A DNA stretch of 64,000 bases from an uncultured Ectothiorhodospiraceae bacterium (GTDB lineage: Bacteria; Pseudomonadota; Gammaproteobacteria; UBA6429; Thiohalophilaceae): NCBI GenBank assembly GCA_947259575.1, contig CAMYMU010000001.1:186001-250000 (forward strand). The letters run 5' to 3'. The stretch's first letter is position 1. The number at the start of each line of letters is the position of its first letter. The notes below the pieces were generated by a model, which saw only the letters and a list, made by a program, of their open reading frames with translations, did no database searches and was not told where the DNA came from. The position numbers were made by a program, and so were the translations under genes. Positions 19,135 to 29,649 of the stretch are shown piece by piece.

Positions 19135-19713
19135 TTAATCTTCGTTTATCCCCAGCATGGCTTGTTTTAGCTCGTCATCAGCAGGCGATTCGCCTAACCA
19201 GATAGATAAAACTGCACGTTGAAAATCAGCGCCGTCGATACGAACTTTTTCGCTATTATTGATTGTGATGATGGTTTGCTTATCATTAACGAGATCAATT
19301 AAGACAACATCGCCTTTCAGTGTATCCTTCACAAAAGCGGAGTTAAATTTATCGATACTAGGTTTAAGTGACGCGAATTGTTTGTCAGTTAAATTATCTT
19401 CGAAGGCATCCGTCCAGCCATTCGTCATCTTTTCCTTATCGATGTTGTCATAGAGAAAATGCATGCTGATACGTTTTGAATGGCTGTCACTTAAAATCTG
19501 CTTTTCATCTTTAGAGGCGCTGTTTAAATACAAGGCACCAACATATATATCAAACACGAATTTGGTACGAACACCGGCACCATTTAGGGTTAATGTCTGC
19601 TTGCTGGCTGACTGGGTGATTTGCTGAGGGACTTCAATTCCATTGATCTGGACAGCCAGCGCATTGCTGGATACCAATATTAAAAATACTGTGACCATGG
19701 TTAATTGTTTCAT
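19135..19713 (-). CDS. secreted chalcone isomerase-like protein
   Basis: 192 residues from ATG at 19711-19713, preferred over an upstream ATG (19758) because it begins directly with a signal peptide (MKQLTMVTVFLILVSS, cleavage near NALA) and has AAGGAT upstream. The mature part contains LNGAGVRTKFVFDIYVGALYL and NGWTDAFEDN, features of bacterial chalcone-isomerase-like (CHI_3) proteins. These are periplasmic and lack proven chalcone isomerase activity; the true role is unknown. Downstream on the same strand, after 96 bases, is the SleB-like gene. Confidence 0.85.
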   Translation of the reverse strand: MKQLTMVTVFLILVSSNALAVQINGIEVPQQITQSASKQTLTLNGAGVRTKFVFDIYVGALYLNSASKDEKQILSDSHSKRISMHFLYDNIDKEKMTNGWTDAFEDNLTDKQFASLKPSIDKFNSAFVKDTLKGDVVLIDLVNDKQTIITINNSEKVRIDGADFQRAVLSIWLGESPADDELKQAMLGINED

Positions 19714-19758
19714 TTTCACTGATCCATCCTTAGTTTCTGTTCCCCTGTTATGTGACAA

Positions 19759-20194
19759 TGATATTTGCCGTTAAGATTTTTACTCACGACAAAGTATATT
19801 TTATACGTTGCCACGATAGCTGTGCACAGATCATGGGTTTTAAGAGAAATTCAGCCCGTCTAACCACCTTATTCTTTAATCAGCTGGTTATATACGCTAT
19901 CTAAAAGTATGATTTTTCTAGTGTAATTGATTAACTGCTAGCATTTTGAACAGTCAATAGTGAAATTATTTATACCCCCAAAAATCATTTAACTGGCTGA
20001 TTTATAAAATAAAAATAGAATGTGACAGACTTGACACTTGATCAAACAATCACCTAGACTGACCGACCAGTTTTGGACTGAATGACTAATTAATAAGTCA
20101 CTAATATCAGCGTATAAAAAATAACAAAGTTATTTACTAAGTTAAGTAAACCAATTTAGTAAATTCGCGCTGCAATTGAGGAGAGAGGACAGTA
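19759..20194. other. 436-base gene-free, AT-rich region upstream of nuoA
   Basis: No gene is seen on either strand. It must hold the promoter of the minus-strand chalcone-isomerase-like gene on the left and of the nuo operon on the right. It is markedly AT-rich between 19900 and 20170. I see one good promoter (entry at 20031) and no riboswitch-like structure or tRNA. Confidence 0.7.
20031..20060 (+). promoter_or_regulatory. candidate sigma-70 promoter of the nuo operon
   Basis: A perfect TTGACA (20031-20036) is followed after 18 bases by TAGACT (20055-20060), a four-of-six match to the -10 consensus. Transcription would start near 20067, leaving a leader of about 128 bases before nuoA. Confidence 0.5.
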
Positions 20195-20551
20195 ATGCTA
20201 TCGAATTACTTGCCAGTGTTGATTTTTCTAATCGTTGGCGGCGGTATCGGCGCGGTTATGATTATTGCCGGCTTTGTTCTTGCCCCTCATAAACCTGATA
20301 GTGAGAAGACATCTCCATACGAATGCGGCTTCGAGGCCTTTGAAGACTCGCGCATGAAATTTGACGTGCGTTATTACCTGGTTGCCATCTTATTTATTTT
20401 GTTTGATTTAGAAATCGCCTTCCTGTTCCCCTGGGCCGTTGTGCTCGACAAGATCGGTTATTTTGGCTTCTGGGCCATGGTGATCTTCCTCGGCATTCTG
20501 GTGGTTGGCTTTATATATGAGTGGAAGAAAGGGGCACTAGAATGGGAGTAA
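20195..20551 (+). CDS. nuoA: NADH-quinone oxidoreductase subunit A
   Basis: 118 residues, three transmembrane helices. Membrane subunit of complex I near the quinone site; the loop [42 protein letters not shown] carries the conserved Cys and the D-x-E motif of the family. GAGGAGAGAG ribosome site. First gene of a complete 14-gene operon in canonical order, with 7 bases to nuoB. Confidence 0.97.
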   Translation: MLSNYLPVLIFLIVGGGIGAVMIIAGFVLAPHKPDSEKTSPYECGFEAFEDSRMKFDVRYYLVAILFILFDLEIAFLFPWAVVLDKIGYFGFWAMVIFLGILVVGFIYEWKKGALEWE

Positions 20552-20558
20552 CATCGCA

Positions 20559-21038
20559 ATGGGCATAGAAGGTGTATTGCCAAAAGGTTATGCGACCACA
20601 ACGCTTGATGCGTTAATCAACTGGGCGCGTACAGGCTCCATGTGGCCAATGACATTCGGCCTGGCATGTTGTGCGGTTGAAATGATGCATGCTGCGGCAG
20701 CGCGTTATGACCTGGATCGTTTAGGTATGATTTTTCGTCCCAGCCCGCGTCAATCCGATGTGATGATTGTTGCCGGTACGCTTGTTAATAAAATGGCGCC
20801 AGCCTTACGTAAAGTATATGACCAGATGGCTGAACCTCGCTGGGTTATCTCAATGGGTTCATGTGCGAATGGTGGTGGTTATTATCACTATTCATATTCT
20901 GTAGTGCGTGGCTGTGACCGCATTGTCCCAGTTGACGTTTATGTACCTGGTTGCCCACCAACAGCGGAAGCGCTGATATATGGCATTATCCAGCTACAGA
21001 ACAAGATTAAAAGAACGAACACGATTGCGCGTTCATAA
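20559..21038 (+). CDS. nuoB: NADH-quinone oxidoreductase subunit B
   Basis: 159 residues. Carries the N2 [4Fe-4S] cluster, the last electron carrier before quinone. Cluster ligands are visible in [10 protein letters not shown] (tandem Cys), [18 protein letters not shown] and [12 protein letters not shown]. Peripheral arm subunit contacting NuoD. Seven bases after nuoA. Confidence 0.98.
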   Translation: MGIEGVLPKGYATTTLDALINWARTGSMWPMTFGLACCAVEMMHAAAARYDLDRLGMIFRPSPRQSDVMIVAGTLVNKMAPALRKVYDQMAEPRWVISMGSCANGGGYYHYSYSVVRGCDRIVPVDVYVPGCPPTAEALIYGIIQLQNKIKRTNTIARS

Positions 21039-21054
21039 TAAAGATAAAAACTAA

Positions 21055-21696
21055 ATGTCTGACTATTACAATAATTTAGCTGCGCGCGTTCGAGAGCGGT
21101 TTGGAGATCGTATCTCCGATTGCCATGTTGCCTTAGATGAACTTAACGTCACCATTGATAAAGACTGTGTGCTGCCTGTTTGTGAAGCACTACGCGATGA
21201 CGCAGATTTTTCATTTGGCGAATGTATCGACGTTTGTGGTGTAGATTATCTTGAGTATGGCAATGGCGACTGGGAAGGCCCGCGTTTTGCTGTTGTCTAT
21301 CATTTGTTGTCTGTTGAGCATAACCATCGTCTGCGATTAAAAGTCTTTCTCGATGGTGAACCACCAATTATTGATTCTGTTACAGGTATCTGGGCATCAG
21401 CAAATTGGTTTGAGCGCGAGACCTTTGATTTGTTCGGTATTGTCTTTGATGCTCATCCAGATTTGCGCCGCATCCTGACCGACTATGGTTTTGTTGGACA
21501 TCCTTTCCGTAAGGACTTCCCTTTGATTGGTCATGTCGAAATGCGTTACGACGAAGAACAAAAGCGTGTTGTCTACCAACCCGTCAGTATAGAACCACGC
21601 ATTAACCAGCCAAGAATTATTCGCGACGACCACCGCTATGCAGATCGTATGACTGAAGGTGAAAGCGAAGCTGAGGGGGATTCGGCTAATGCCTGA
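21055..21696 (+). CDS. nuoC: NADH-quinone oxidoreductase subunit C (unfused)
   Basis: 213 residues. The 30-kDa subunit signature is [38 protein letters not shown]. Unlike the fused NuoCD of E. coli, C and D are separate genes here, overlapping by 8 bases (nuoD ATG at 21689, nuoC TGA at 21694-21696). The last ~20 residues are acidic and variable ([14 protein letters not shown]). Confidence 0.97.
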   Translation: MSDYYNNLAARVRERFGDRISDCHVALDELNVTIDKDCVLPVCEALRDDADFSFGECIDVCGVDYLEYGNGDWEGPRFAVVYHLLSVEHNHRLRLKVFLDGEPPIIDSVTGIWASANWFERETFDLFGIVFDAHPDLRRILTDYGFVGHPFRKDFPLIGHVEMRYDEEQKRVVYQPVSIEPRINQPRIIRDDHRYADRMTEGESEAEGDSANA

Positions 21697-22942
21697 GATT
21701 AAGAACTACACCCTTAACTTCGGTCCACAACATCCTGCTGCACACGGTGTGTTGCGCCTTGTATTGGAGATGGATGGCGAAGTTATTGAGCGAGCGGATC
21801 CACATGTTGGTTTATTACACCGTGGTACAGAAAAATTAGCTGAGAGCAAACCATACAACCAAAGTATTGGCTACATGGATCGTCTCGATTACGTATCCAT
21901 GATGTGCAATGAGCATGCTTATGTGATGGCGCTTGAAAAAATGCTGGGTATCGAAGCCCCGGTTCGTGCGCAATACATCCGGGTTATGTTTGATGAGATT
22001 ACACGCCTACTTAATCACTTAATGTGGTTAGGCACACACGCGCTGGATGTGGGTGCGATGACCATGTTCTTGTACTGTTTCCGTGAACGCGAAGATCTAA
22101 TGGATATGTATGAGGCGGTGTCTGGCGCACGCATGCACGCTACCTACTATCGTCCAGGTGGCGTCTATCGTGATTTACCTGACGCTATGTCGCAGCATAA
22201 GTATTCTAAATATAAGTCCAAAAAAGAAATTGATAAATTGAATGCTGCCCGTTCAGGCTCATTGCTCGATTATATTGAAGACTTTACCAGTCGCTTCCCA
22301 GGCTATGTTGATGACTATGAAACATTACTGACTGATAACCGTATCTGGAAACAGCGTACTGTTGGGATCGGTGTCGTTTCACCAGAACGTGCCCAACAAC
22401 TTGGCTTTACTGGCCCCATGTTGCGTGGTTCAGGTATCGAATGGGATCTTCGCAAGAAACAGCCTTACGAAGTTTATGACAAGATGGATTTTGATATTCC
22501 AGTGGGCGTGGAAGGTGACTGTTATGATCGTTACCTGGTACGTATTGAAGAAATGCGTCAATCAAACCGGATAATCAAGCAGTGCATTGAATGGTTACGT
22601 GCTAATCCTGGTCCGGTGATGTTAGAGGATCATAAATTGGCTCCGCCAAAGCGTGAAGAAATGAAAGGTGATATGGAATCCCTGATCCATCACTTTAAAC
22701 TATTCACCGAAGGTTATCACTTGCCTGCAGGTGAAGCCTATTCTGCAATCGAGCATCCTAAAGGTGAGTTTGGTATCTATTTAGTATCTGATGGTGCCAA
22801 CAAGCCTTATCGGTTGAAGATTCGTGCGCCCGGTTATGCGCACCTTGCTGCAATGCATGAAATGTCAGAAGGACACATGCTGGCTGACGTGGTTGCCATC
22901 ATTGGTACCATGGATGTTGTATTTGGAGAAATTGATCGATGA
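21689..22942 (+). CDS. nuoD: NADH-quinone oxidoreductase subunit D
   Basis: 417 residues from ATG 21689 (GAGGGGGA ribosome site inside the end of nuoC); the longer frame from 21659 would add ten unrelated residues. The 49-kDa subunit forms the quinone cavity with Nuo[23 protein letters not shown], the conserved [12 protein letters not shown], and the C-terminal [19 protein letters not shown]-type end. Homologous to the large subunit of [NiFe] hydrogenase without the metal cysteines. Overlaps nuoE by four bases. Confidence 0.97.
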   Translation: MPEIKNYTLNFGPQHPAAHGVLRLVLEMDGEVIERADPHVGLLHRGTEKLAESKPYNQSIGYMDRLDYVSMMCNEHAYVMALEKMLGIEAPVRAQYIRVMFDEITRLLNHLMWLGTHALDVGAMTMFLYCFREREDLMDMYEAVSGARMHATYYRPGGVYRDLPDAMSQHKYSKYKSKKEIDKLNAARSGSLLDYIEDFTSRFPGYVDDYETLLTDNRIWKQRTVGIGVVSPERAQQLGFTGPMLRGSGIEWDLRKKQPYEVYDKMDFDIPVGVEGDCYDRYLVRIEEMRQSNRIIKQCIEWLRANPGPVMLEDHKLAPPKREEMKGDMESLIHHFKLFTEGYHLPAGEAYSAIEHPKGEFGIYLVSDGANKPYRLKIRAPGYAHLAAMHEMSEGHMLADVVAIIGTMDVVFGEIDR

Positions 22943-23454
22943 TGTTTGCACAACGCGATAAGGATCAAGCGAAACTCGATTTGATATCGGCTGAGTCAAA
23001 GGCGGATATCGACAACTGGGTGGCAAAATATCCCGCCGACAAAAAAGAATCAGCAGTTATGGCTGCGTTACGAATTGTGCAGGATCAAAATGCAGGTTTC
23101 TTAACAAACGAATTAATCGATGCAATTGCAGAGTATCTGGATATGCCTGCGATAGCGGTATACGAGGTTGCTACGTTTTACTCCATGTATGAACGCGACC
23201 CGGTTGGTAAACATAAATTATGCATCTGTACCAACATCTCATGCATGTTATGTGGTTCTGATGAAGTCGTTAGTCATTTAGAAAAGAAGTTGGGTATCAA
23301 GCTGGGTGAGACCACAGCAGATGGCAAGTTCACATTAAAAGAAGTTGAATGTCTGGGTGCCTGTGTTAACGCACCTATGTTGCAACTCGGTCGTGAGTAT
23401 CATGAAAAACTTACCCCCGAGAAGCTGGATAAACTAATCGATAGTCTGGATTAA
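22939..23454 (+). CDS. nuoE: NADH-quinone oxidoreductase subunit E
   Basis: 171 residues. The 24-kDa subunit with a thioredoxin-like fold and the N1a [2Fe-2S] cluster: [11 protein letters not shown] and [11 protein letters not shown] supply the four Cys ligands. Two consecutive ATGs (22939 and 22942) are possible starts; the first overlaps the nuoD stop (ATGA) and is chosen. Part of the NADH dehydrogenase module with nuoF and nuoG. Confidence 0.97.
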   Translation: MMFAQRDKDQAKLDLISAESKADIDNWVAKYPADKKESAVMAALRIVQDQNAGFLTNELIDAIAEYLDMPAIAVYEVATFYSMYERDPVGKHKLCICTNISCMLCGSDEVVSHLEKKLGIKLGETTADGKFTLKEVECLGACVNAPMLQLGREYHEKLTPEKLDKLIDSLD

Positions 23455-23456
23455 TT

Positions 23457-24722
23457 ATGAGCGAACAGGTTTGTTTCCGCACATTAGAGTTTGATCAGCC
23501 ATGGACCCTGGAGAATTATCGCAAGGTCGGGGGTTATTCTGTGTGGGAAAAAATCTTAAAAGAGAAAACGCCGCCAGAAGAAATTATTGAAGAATTAAAA
23601 ACCTCGGCACTGCGTGGTCGTGGTGGTGCAGGTTTCCCAACTGGGTTGAAGTGGAGTTTTATGCCGCGTCAGGCACCGGGACAAAAATATATTGTCTGCA
23701 ACTCTGACGAAGGTGAGCCTGGTACCTGTAAGGATCGTGACATTTTACGCTACAACCCACACCAATTAATCGAAGGTATGGCGATTGCCGGTTACGTAAT
23801 CGGTGCGACTGCAGGTTACAACTATATTCGTGGCGAGTTCTGGGAGCCGTATGAGCGTTTCGAAGCTGCACTTGAAGAAGCTTATAAGGCAGGCTTGTTA
23901 GGAAAAGATCTAAAAGGTTCCGGTGTTGATTTTGATTTATATAGTCACTTGGGTGCGGGTGCTTATATTTGTGGTGAAGAGACCGCATTACTTGAATCGC
24001 TTGAAGGTAAAAAAGGTCAACCACGCTTCAAGCCACCTTTCCCTGCCGGGTTTGGTTTATATGGCAAACCAACCACAATTAATAATACTGAGAGTCTTGC
24101 CTCCGTCCCCGTCATCCTGGAGAAGGGTGGTCAGTGGTTCCTTGAGCAAGGCAAGCCCAATAATGGCGGTACAAAAATCTTTTGTGTCTCTGGCCACGTC
24201 AACAATCCGGGTAACTTCGAAGTACCGATGGGTACGCCGTTTAAAGACTTGTTAGAAATGGCTGGTGGCATTCGTGATGGACATAAGTTTAAGGCGGTTA
24301 TCCCCGGCGGTTCATCTGTCCCGGTTTTACCTGCTGAGATCGCAATGGACATGGATATGGATTATGACTCAATTGCTAAAGCCGGCAGTATGCTCGGTGC
24401 GGGTTCTGTGATCGTGATGGATGAAACGACTTGTATGGTCAGAGCCTTAGCGCGTTTGTCGCACTTCTATTTCGAAGAGTCGTGTGGACAATGTACGCCT
24501 TGCCGTGAAGGTACCGGTTGGTTAGCACGTATGGTACATCGCATTGAACACGGTCAGGGCCGTCCTGAAGATATGCAATTATTAAATGATGTGGCCAATC
24601 GAATTGGTGGGCGCACAATTTGTGCACTAGGCGATGCAGCCGCTATGCCGGTGCAGAGTTTTCTGAAACATTATGGTCATGAGTTCGAATATCACATCGA
24701 ACATGGCAAGTGCATGGTGTAA
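23457..24722 (+). CDS. nuoF: NADH-quinone oxidoreductase subunit F
   Basis: 421 residues. Binds FMN and NADH and the N3 [4Fe-4S] cluster. FMN site [23 protein letters not shown] site [19 protein letters not shown], cluster ligands in [14 protein letters not shown] plus the later Cys in [15 protein letters not shown]. It is the electron entry point of complex I. Two bases after nuoE. Confidence 0.98.
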   Translation: MSEQVCFRTLEFDQPWTLENYRKVGGYSVWEKILKEKTPPEEIIEELKTSALRGRGGAGFPTGLKWSFMPRQAPGQKYIVCNSDEGEPGTCKDRDILRYNPHQLIEGMAIAGYVIGATAGYNYIRGEFWEPYERFEAALEEAYKAGLLGKDLKGSGVDFDLYSHLGAGAYICGEETALLESLEGKKGQPRFKPPFPAGFGLYGKPTTINNTESLASVPVILEKGGQWFLEQGKPNNGGTKIFCVSGHVNNPGNFEVPMGTPFKDLLEMAGGIRDGHKFKAVIPGGSSVPVLPAEIAMDMDMDYDSIAKAGSMLGAGSVIVMDETTCMVRALARLSHFYFEESCGQCTPCREGTGWLARMVHRIEHGQGRPEDMQLLNDVANRIGGRTICALGDAAAMPVQSFLKHYGHEFEYHIEHGKCMV

Positions 24723-24730
24723 GTGACGAG

Positions 24731-27100
24731 ATGAGCGATTTACTTAACATAGAAATCAATGGTGTCGCACTGCAAGTGAAGCCGGGCACGATGGTTATCG
24801 AAGCGGCAGATGATGCAGGAATCACTATTCCTCGTTTCTGTTATCACAAGAAATTATCGGTTGCTGCCAACTGTCGCATGTGTCTGGTAGAAGTAGAGAA
24901 AGCACCAAAACCTTTACCGGCATGTGCAACCCCAGTAACCGATGGCATGAAGGTATTAACTAAATCTCCATTAGCACTTGAAGCACAAAAGAGCGTAATG
25001 GAATTTTTATTAATCAACCACCCATTGGACTGTCCTATTTGTGATCAGGGCGGTGAATGTGAGCTGCAAGATGTAGCCATGGGTTATGGCCAGGATATGT
25101 CGCGCTATCACGAGAAAAAGCGCGTTGTAAAAGATAAGTTTCTTGGTTCACTCATATCGACTGATATGACACGCTGTATTCATTGCACACGTTGTGTGCG
25201 CTTCGGCCAGGAAGTTGCTGGCATCATGGAAATGGGTGCACCAGGTCGTGGTGAACACACAGAAATTAGTACTTATATGGAACGTGCGATTGGCTCTGAG
25301 ATGTCTGGAAATGTCATCGACCTTTGTCCAGTTGGTGCACTCACATCGAAACCTTATCGTTACCACGGTCGTCCATGGGAAAACACAACCCATGACAGTA
25401 TTGCTCCACACGACTGTGTTGGTTCAAACGTACATGTGGAAACACGTCGTAATCAAGTTATGCGTGTCTTACCAAAAGAGAATGAAGCGATTAATGAACT
25501 GTGGTTATCAGATCGCGATCGGTTCAGCTATATGGGTTTGACCAGTGGTGATCGTCTATTGCAACCCATGGTGAAACAAGATGGTGAATGGAAGACCACA
25601 GACTGGCAGAATGCACTTAACTATGCGGTTGAAGGTTTGCAGCGAGTAAAAACCGCTAGCGGCGCTGAGACAATAGGTGCATTGGCTTCACCAAGTAGCA
25701 CTACCGAAGAATTATACTTATTACAAAAAGTAATTCGCGGCATGGGTAGTAATAATATCGACCACAGACTGCAACAACTCGATTTTGCCAATCAAGATAC
25801 TATGCCCGCTTATCCATGTATGAATCAATCGATTGCCGATCTCGATAACATTAATGCAGCGTTATTGGTCGGTTCGTTTACGCGCAAGGATCAACCTATA
25901 ATCGCTCATCGTTTGCGTAAGGCAAATAAATCAGGTGCCAAGGTTAGTGTTATTAACAGCGTTGATTACGATTTTAATCTTGACCTGTCGCAAAGTGTCA
26001 TTACTCGCCCGGATGATATCGCATCACAGTTAGCGGGTGTGGTTAAAGCTTTAGCCGAGGTTACGGGTAAATCTATACCTGATGTGCTGGCTAGCAGCAT
26101 AAGTTCCGTTACCGTGACAGATGAACATAAAGCAATTGCTGCAGATCTCAATGATGCTGAGAATGCAACGGTACTGATGGGTATTCATGCGATGTCTAAC
26201 CCAAATTTCTCCGCGATTAGCAGTTTAGCTAACGCGGCAGCCGAACTATCCGGTGCAACACTTGGTTATTTAAGTGCGGGAGCAAACAGTGCGGGAGCCT
26301 GGTTAGCGGGTGCCGTACCGCATCGTGCACCAGGGCAACAGGCAACTGATGGCAAAAATGCCATGCAGATGATCACCGATGACATGAAGGCCTTCGTGCT
26401 ATTAAACATGGAGCCGGAATATGACTGTGCAAATCCAAACGAAGCATTGAGTGCGATGAGCAGTGCAGACTTTGTTGTATGCATGACACCGTTTGCAACC
26501 AGCACTATGCGTAAGTACGCAGATGTCATGTTACCTGTCGCACCATTCACGGAAACTTCGGGTACCTACGTGAATGTAGAAGGTCAGTGGCAGAGTTTCA
26601 CTGGCAGTGTTCCTCCCATGGGTGATGTACGTCCTGGTTGGAAAGTACTACGCGTAATCGGTAACTTCCTTAAGCTCGATGGTTTTGATTATCTTGCCTC
26701 AGAAGATGTGCGTGATGAATTAGATGGTTTAACACGTGAGCTTGAGACGAATTCACGTAGCGAAATTACGGCTGTGAATCTTGATTCTAGCAAGCCTGAA
26801 TTGACTCGCATTGGTCATGTATCACTATATGCCGTTGATTCATTGGTGCGCCGTTCTGAGCCATTACAGCAAACAGATGATGCGCTGGCTGCGATGATAG
26901 CTGTGAACAATGTCACCGCTAAGAAGTTAGGCCTGGATAGTGGCCAAATGGCCGTTGTGATGCAAAGCAACACCCGGGTGAAATTACCTATATATATAGA
27001 AGACGCCATTCCCGATGATTGTGCGTTTATTCCCGCTGGTGTCACCGGCAGTGTCGAACTGGGTCTTAGCTATGGCCCGGTAGAAGTGGCGGGAGGTTAA
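24731..27100 (+). CDS. nuoG: NADH-quinone oxidoreductase subunit G
   Basis: 789 residues from ATG 24731 ([14 protein letters not shown]), preferred to an ATG 21 bases upstream that overlaps nuoF. Fe-S ligands: N-terminal [2Fe-2S] [20 protein letters not shown]...[24 protein letters not shown]; [4Fe-4S] [16 protein letters not shown] with [15 protein letters not shown]. Only one Cys (HDCVGSN) is found where the extra N7 cluster of E. coli NuoG would need four, so N7 is probably absent. The C-terminal two-thirds is a degenerate molybdopterin-oxidoreductase fold. Confidence 0.96.
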   Translation: MSDLLNIEINGVALQVKPGTMVIEAADDAGITIPRFCYHKKLSVAANCRMCLVEVEKAPKPLPACATPVTDGMKVLTKSPLALEAQKSVMEFLLINHPLDCPICDQGGECELQDVAMGYGQDMSRYHEKKRVVKDKFLGSLISTDMTRCIHCTRCVRFGQEVAGIMEMGAPGRGEHTEISTYMERAIGSEMSGNVIDLCPVGALTSKPYRYHGRPWENTTHDSIAPHDCVGSNVHVETRRNQVMRVLPKENEAINELWLSDRDRFSYMGLTSGDRLLQPMVKQDGEWKTTDWQNALNYAVEGLQRVKTASGAETIGALASPSSTTEELYLLQKVIRGMGSNNIDHRLQQLDFANQDTMPAYPCMNQSIADLDNINAALLVGSFTRKDQPIIAHRLRKANKSGAKVSVINSVDYDFNLDLSQSVITRPDDIASQLAGVVKALAEVTGKSIPDVLASSISSVTVTDEHKAIAADLNDAENATVLMGIHAMSNPNFSAISSLANAAAELSGATLGYLSAGANSAGAWLAGAVPHRAPGQQATDGKNAMQMITDDMKAFVLLNMEPEYDCANPNEALSAMSSADFVVCMTPFATSTMRKYADVMLPVAPFTETSGTYVNVEGQWQSFTGSVPPMGDVRPGWKVLRVIGNFLKLDGFDYLASEDVRDELDGLTRELETNSRSEITAVNLDSSKPELTRIGHVSLYAVDSLVRRSEPLQQTDDALAAMIAVNNVTAKKLGLDSGQMAVVMQSNTRVKLPIYIEDAIPDDCAFIPAGVTGSVELGLSYGPVEVAGG

Positions 27101-27102
27101 TT

Positions 27103-28191
27103 ATGTTCGATTTTATTACCGAAACGGCTTTATTCAAAGAATATGAGGTTTACATAATGACCACGATCTACGTGCTGGTGATTATGATTCCTTTGTTTGT
27201 GGCAGTTGCCTATACGACCTGGCTAGAGCGTAAAGTCATTGGTGCCATGCAGGTGCGGATTGGTCCACGTAATGTTGGTTTTCGTGGTTTGTTACAGCCC
27301 TGGGCGGACATGTTCAAACTGATCTTCAAGGAAATTATTCTGCCGAGTGGTGCAAACAAGGTTCTATTCGTGATTGCACCGGTAATTACCCTGGCCTCTG
27401 CAGTAGCGGCCTGGGCAGTGATACCGTTTGATGCTGAAAAAGTATTATCGAAAGTTAATGCAGGCTTGCTCTATGTGTTAGCAGTAACATCAGTCGGCGT
27501 TTATGGCGTCATTATTGCTGGCTGGGCATCTAACTCTAAATATGCGTTATTAGGTGCAATGCGTTCTGCGGCACAGATCGTTGCCTACGAAATTGCGATG
27601 GGCTTTGCACTCGTTGGTGTTTTAATGGCTGCGGGCAGCATGAACTTAGGTGAAATCGTACTGGCGCAAAAAGGTACTAACGGTTTATTGGATTGGTACT
27701 GGTTACCTCTATTACCCTTATTCCTGGTTTACTTTATCTCAGGTGTTGCCGAAACCAACCGTGCACCCTTTGACGTCGCCGAAGGCGAATCGGAGATCGT
27801 GGCAGGCTTCCACGTTGAATATTCGGGTATGACCTTTGCTGTATTCTTCCTGGCAGAATACGCAAATATGATTTTGATCTCGGCCCTGGCATCGATCATG
27901 TTCCTCGGTGGTTGGTTGTCACCTTTTGAAGGGGTACATAACTTCCTGTGGTTAGGTATCGACATGCATGCATTAACAGCATGGGTGCCTGGTATGGCCT
28001 GGTTCTTTGCCAAGATATTTATCTTTATCTTCCTATACCTGTGGTTCCGTGCGACCTTCCCACGCTATCGCTATGATCAAATCATGCGCTTGGGCTGGAA
28101 AGTATTTATTCCAATTACTATCGTCTGGATCCTGGTTGTTGGATTTATGGTGTTAGGCGAAGTCTCACCATGGTGGGGGGCAACAGCATGA
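27103..28191 (+). CDS. nuoH: NADH-quinone oxidoreductase subunit H
   Basis: 362 residues, about eight transmembrane helices. Forms the membrane side of the quinone channel: [40 protein letters not shown] and the conserved loop [27 protein letters not shown] with its acidic residues. Overlaps nuoI by four bases. Confidence 0.97.
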   Translation: MFDFITETALFKEYEVYIMTTIYVLVIMIPLFVAVAYTTWLERKVIGAMQVRIGPRNVGFRGLLQPWADMFKLIFKEIILPSGANKVLFVIAPVITLASAVAAWAVIPFDAEKVLSKVNAGLLYVLAVTSVGVYGVIIAGWASNSKYALLGAMRSAAQIVAYEIAMGFALVGVLMAAGSMNLGEIVLAQKGTNGLLDWYWLPLLPLFLVYFISGVAETNRAPFDVAEGESEIVAGFHVEYSGMTFAVFFLAEYANMILISALASIMFLGGWLSPFEGVHNFLWLGIDMHALTAWVPGMAWFFAKIFIFIFLYLWFRATFPRYRYDQIMRLGWKVFIPITIVWILVVGFMVLGEVSPWWGATA

Positions 28192-28679
28192 TGCAAGGTT
28201 TAAAACAATTCTTTAAGAGTCTCTTCATGTTGGAGTTGATGAAGGGCTTATCGATCACGGGCAAGCATTTATTCGCACGTAAATTCACGCTCTATTACCC
28301 CGAAGAAAAGGCGCCAATATCACCACGCTTTAGAGGTTTGCATGCTTTGCGTCGTTATCCTAATGGTGAAGAACGCTGCATCGCTTGTAAGCTGTGCGAG
28401 GCGGTGTGTCCCGCTCTGGCGATTACGATCGAATCAGAACAGCGTGATGACGGAACGCGTCGTACCACACGATATGATATTGATTTAACGAAATGTATTT
28501 TTTGTGGATTCTGTGAAGAGTCCTGCCCGGTCGATTCGATTGTTGAGACGGGTATCTATGAGTATCACGGTGAAGAACACGGTGATTTGTATATGACAAA
28601 AGAAAAGTTACTGGAAATCGGTGACAAATATGAGAAGGATATCGCCGCCGCGCGTGCAGCAGATGCTTCTTATCGATAA
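28188..28679 (+). CDS. nuoI: NADH-quinone oxidoreductase subunit I
   Basis: 163 residues from ATG 28188, overlapping the nuoH stop and preceded by GGTGGGGGG. Carries the N6a and N6b [4Fe-4S] clusters in two ferredoxin motifs: [13 protein letters not shown] and [16 protein letters not shown]. The N-terminal amphipathic helix ([17 protein letters not shown]) docks to the membrane arm. Length matches the short proteobacterial NuoI. Confidence 0.97.
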   Translation: MMQGLKQFFKSLFMLELMKGLSITGKHLFARKFTLYYPEEKAPISPRFRGLHALRRYPNGEERCIACKLCEAVCPALAITIESEQRDDGTRRTTRYDIDLTKCIFCGFCEESCPVDSIVETGIYEYHGEEHGDLYMTKEKLLEIGDKYEKDIAAARAADASYR

Positions 28680-28707
28680 CAACAAAAAATAGGTTAAGAC
28701 GAAAACA

Positions 28708-29328
28708 ATGACAGGTGTGCAATTTTTATTTTACGCATTTGCAGCGATGATGGTGTTCTGCGCCTTGATGGTGATTACTGTCCGTAACCCTGTGCGCTCT
28801 GCTTTATTTCTGGTTCTAACCTTTGTTTCCTGCTCTGCTATCTGGTTGCTAATGGAAGCTGAATTCCTGGCGATAACCCTGGTGCTGGTTTATGTCGGTG
28901 CTGTTATGGTGCTATTCCTGTTTGTTGTCATGATGCTGGATATTAATATAAACCGACTGAAAGAGGGTTTTGTTAAATATCTTCCTGTCGGGATTGGCGT
29001 CGCAGGTCTGTTCGGAGGTATGTTGACCTGGTTGTTATACAACGTCGAAGCAGCCGACTTAAAAACCAAGATGCGCACAATGTACCCGCCATCCGCAAAA
29101 CCAGCAGACTACAGTAACACCGAAGAGTTGGGTGAAGTGCTGTATACCGTTTATGTGTACCCATTCGAAATTGCCGCAGTTATCTTGTTGGTAGCTATTG
29201 TGGCGGCGATTGCATTGACGTTCCGTCGTAGAACAACAACTAAATACCAGAATCCTGATCAACAAGTATCAGTTAAGCGGGATGATCGCTTACGTGTTGT
29301 GAAAATGGATTCGGAAGAGAAGAAGTAG
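28708..29328 (+). CDS. nuoJ: NADH-quinone oxidoreductase subunit J
   Basis: 206 residues with five hydrophobic segments. Contains the conserved [18 protein letters not shown] helix with the pi-bulge region used in proton coupling, and a charged C-terminal tail of about 30 residues. Membrane arm subunit between NuoH and NuoK. Confidence 0.96.
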   Translation: MTGVQFLFYAFAAMMVFCALMVITVRNPVRSALFLVLTFVSCSAIWLLMEAEFLAITLVLVYVGAVMVLFLFVVMMLDININRLKEGFVKYLPVGIGVAGLFGGMLTWLLYNVEAADLKTKMRTMYPPSAKPADYSNTEELGEVLYTVYVYPFEIAAVILLVAIVAAIALTFRRRTTTKYQNPDQQVSVKRDDRLRVVKMDSEEKK

Positions 29329-29339
29329 GGCGCGCCGGT

Positions 29340-29645
29340 ATGATTACATTAACAGAAGTTCTAATCCTTGCCGCTATTATGTTTAGCATTAGTGTTGCGG
29401 GTATATTTCTGAATCGAAAGAATTTAATTATCCTGCTCATGTCGATTGAGTTGATGCTTTTGTCAGTCAATATCAATTTTATTGCCTTCTCCTATTATAT
29501 GGGCGACCTGGCAGGGCAAGTGTTCGTATTCTTTATCCTGACCGTTGCAGCAGCAGAAGCGGCTATCGGTCTGGCTATCTTAGTCGTGCTGTTCAGAAAT
29601 AAACGCACGATCAATGTCGACGATCTCAACGAGATGAAGGGGTAG
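29340..29645 (+). CDS. nuoK: NADH-quinone oxidoreductase subunit K
   Basis: 101 residues, three helices, standard length for this MrpC-like subunit. Membrane glutamates needed for proton transfer are present in [13 protein letters not shown] and [14 protein letters not shown]. Four bases before the GTG of nuoL. Confidence 0.97.
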   Translation: MITLTEVLILAAIMFSISVAGIFLNRKNLIILLMSIELMLLSVNINFIAFSYYMGDLAGQVFVFFILTVAAAEAAIGLAILVVLFRNKRTINVDDLNEMKG

Positions 29646-29649
29646 GGCA

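Noticed and set aside
18285-20194. tRNA-Leu as the attachment site of a full integrative element
   Set aside because: No integrase gene and no direct repeat of the tRNA 3' end could be found by reading.
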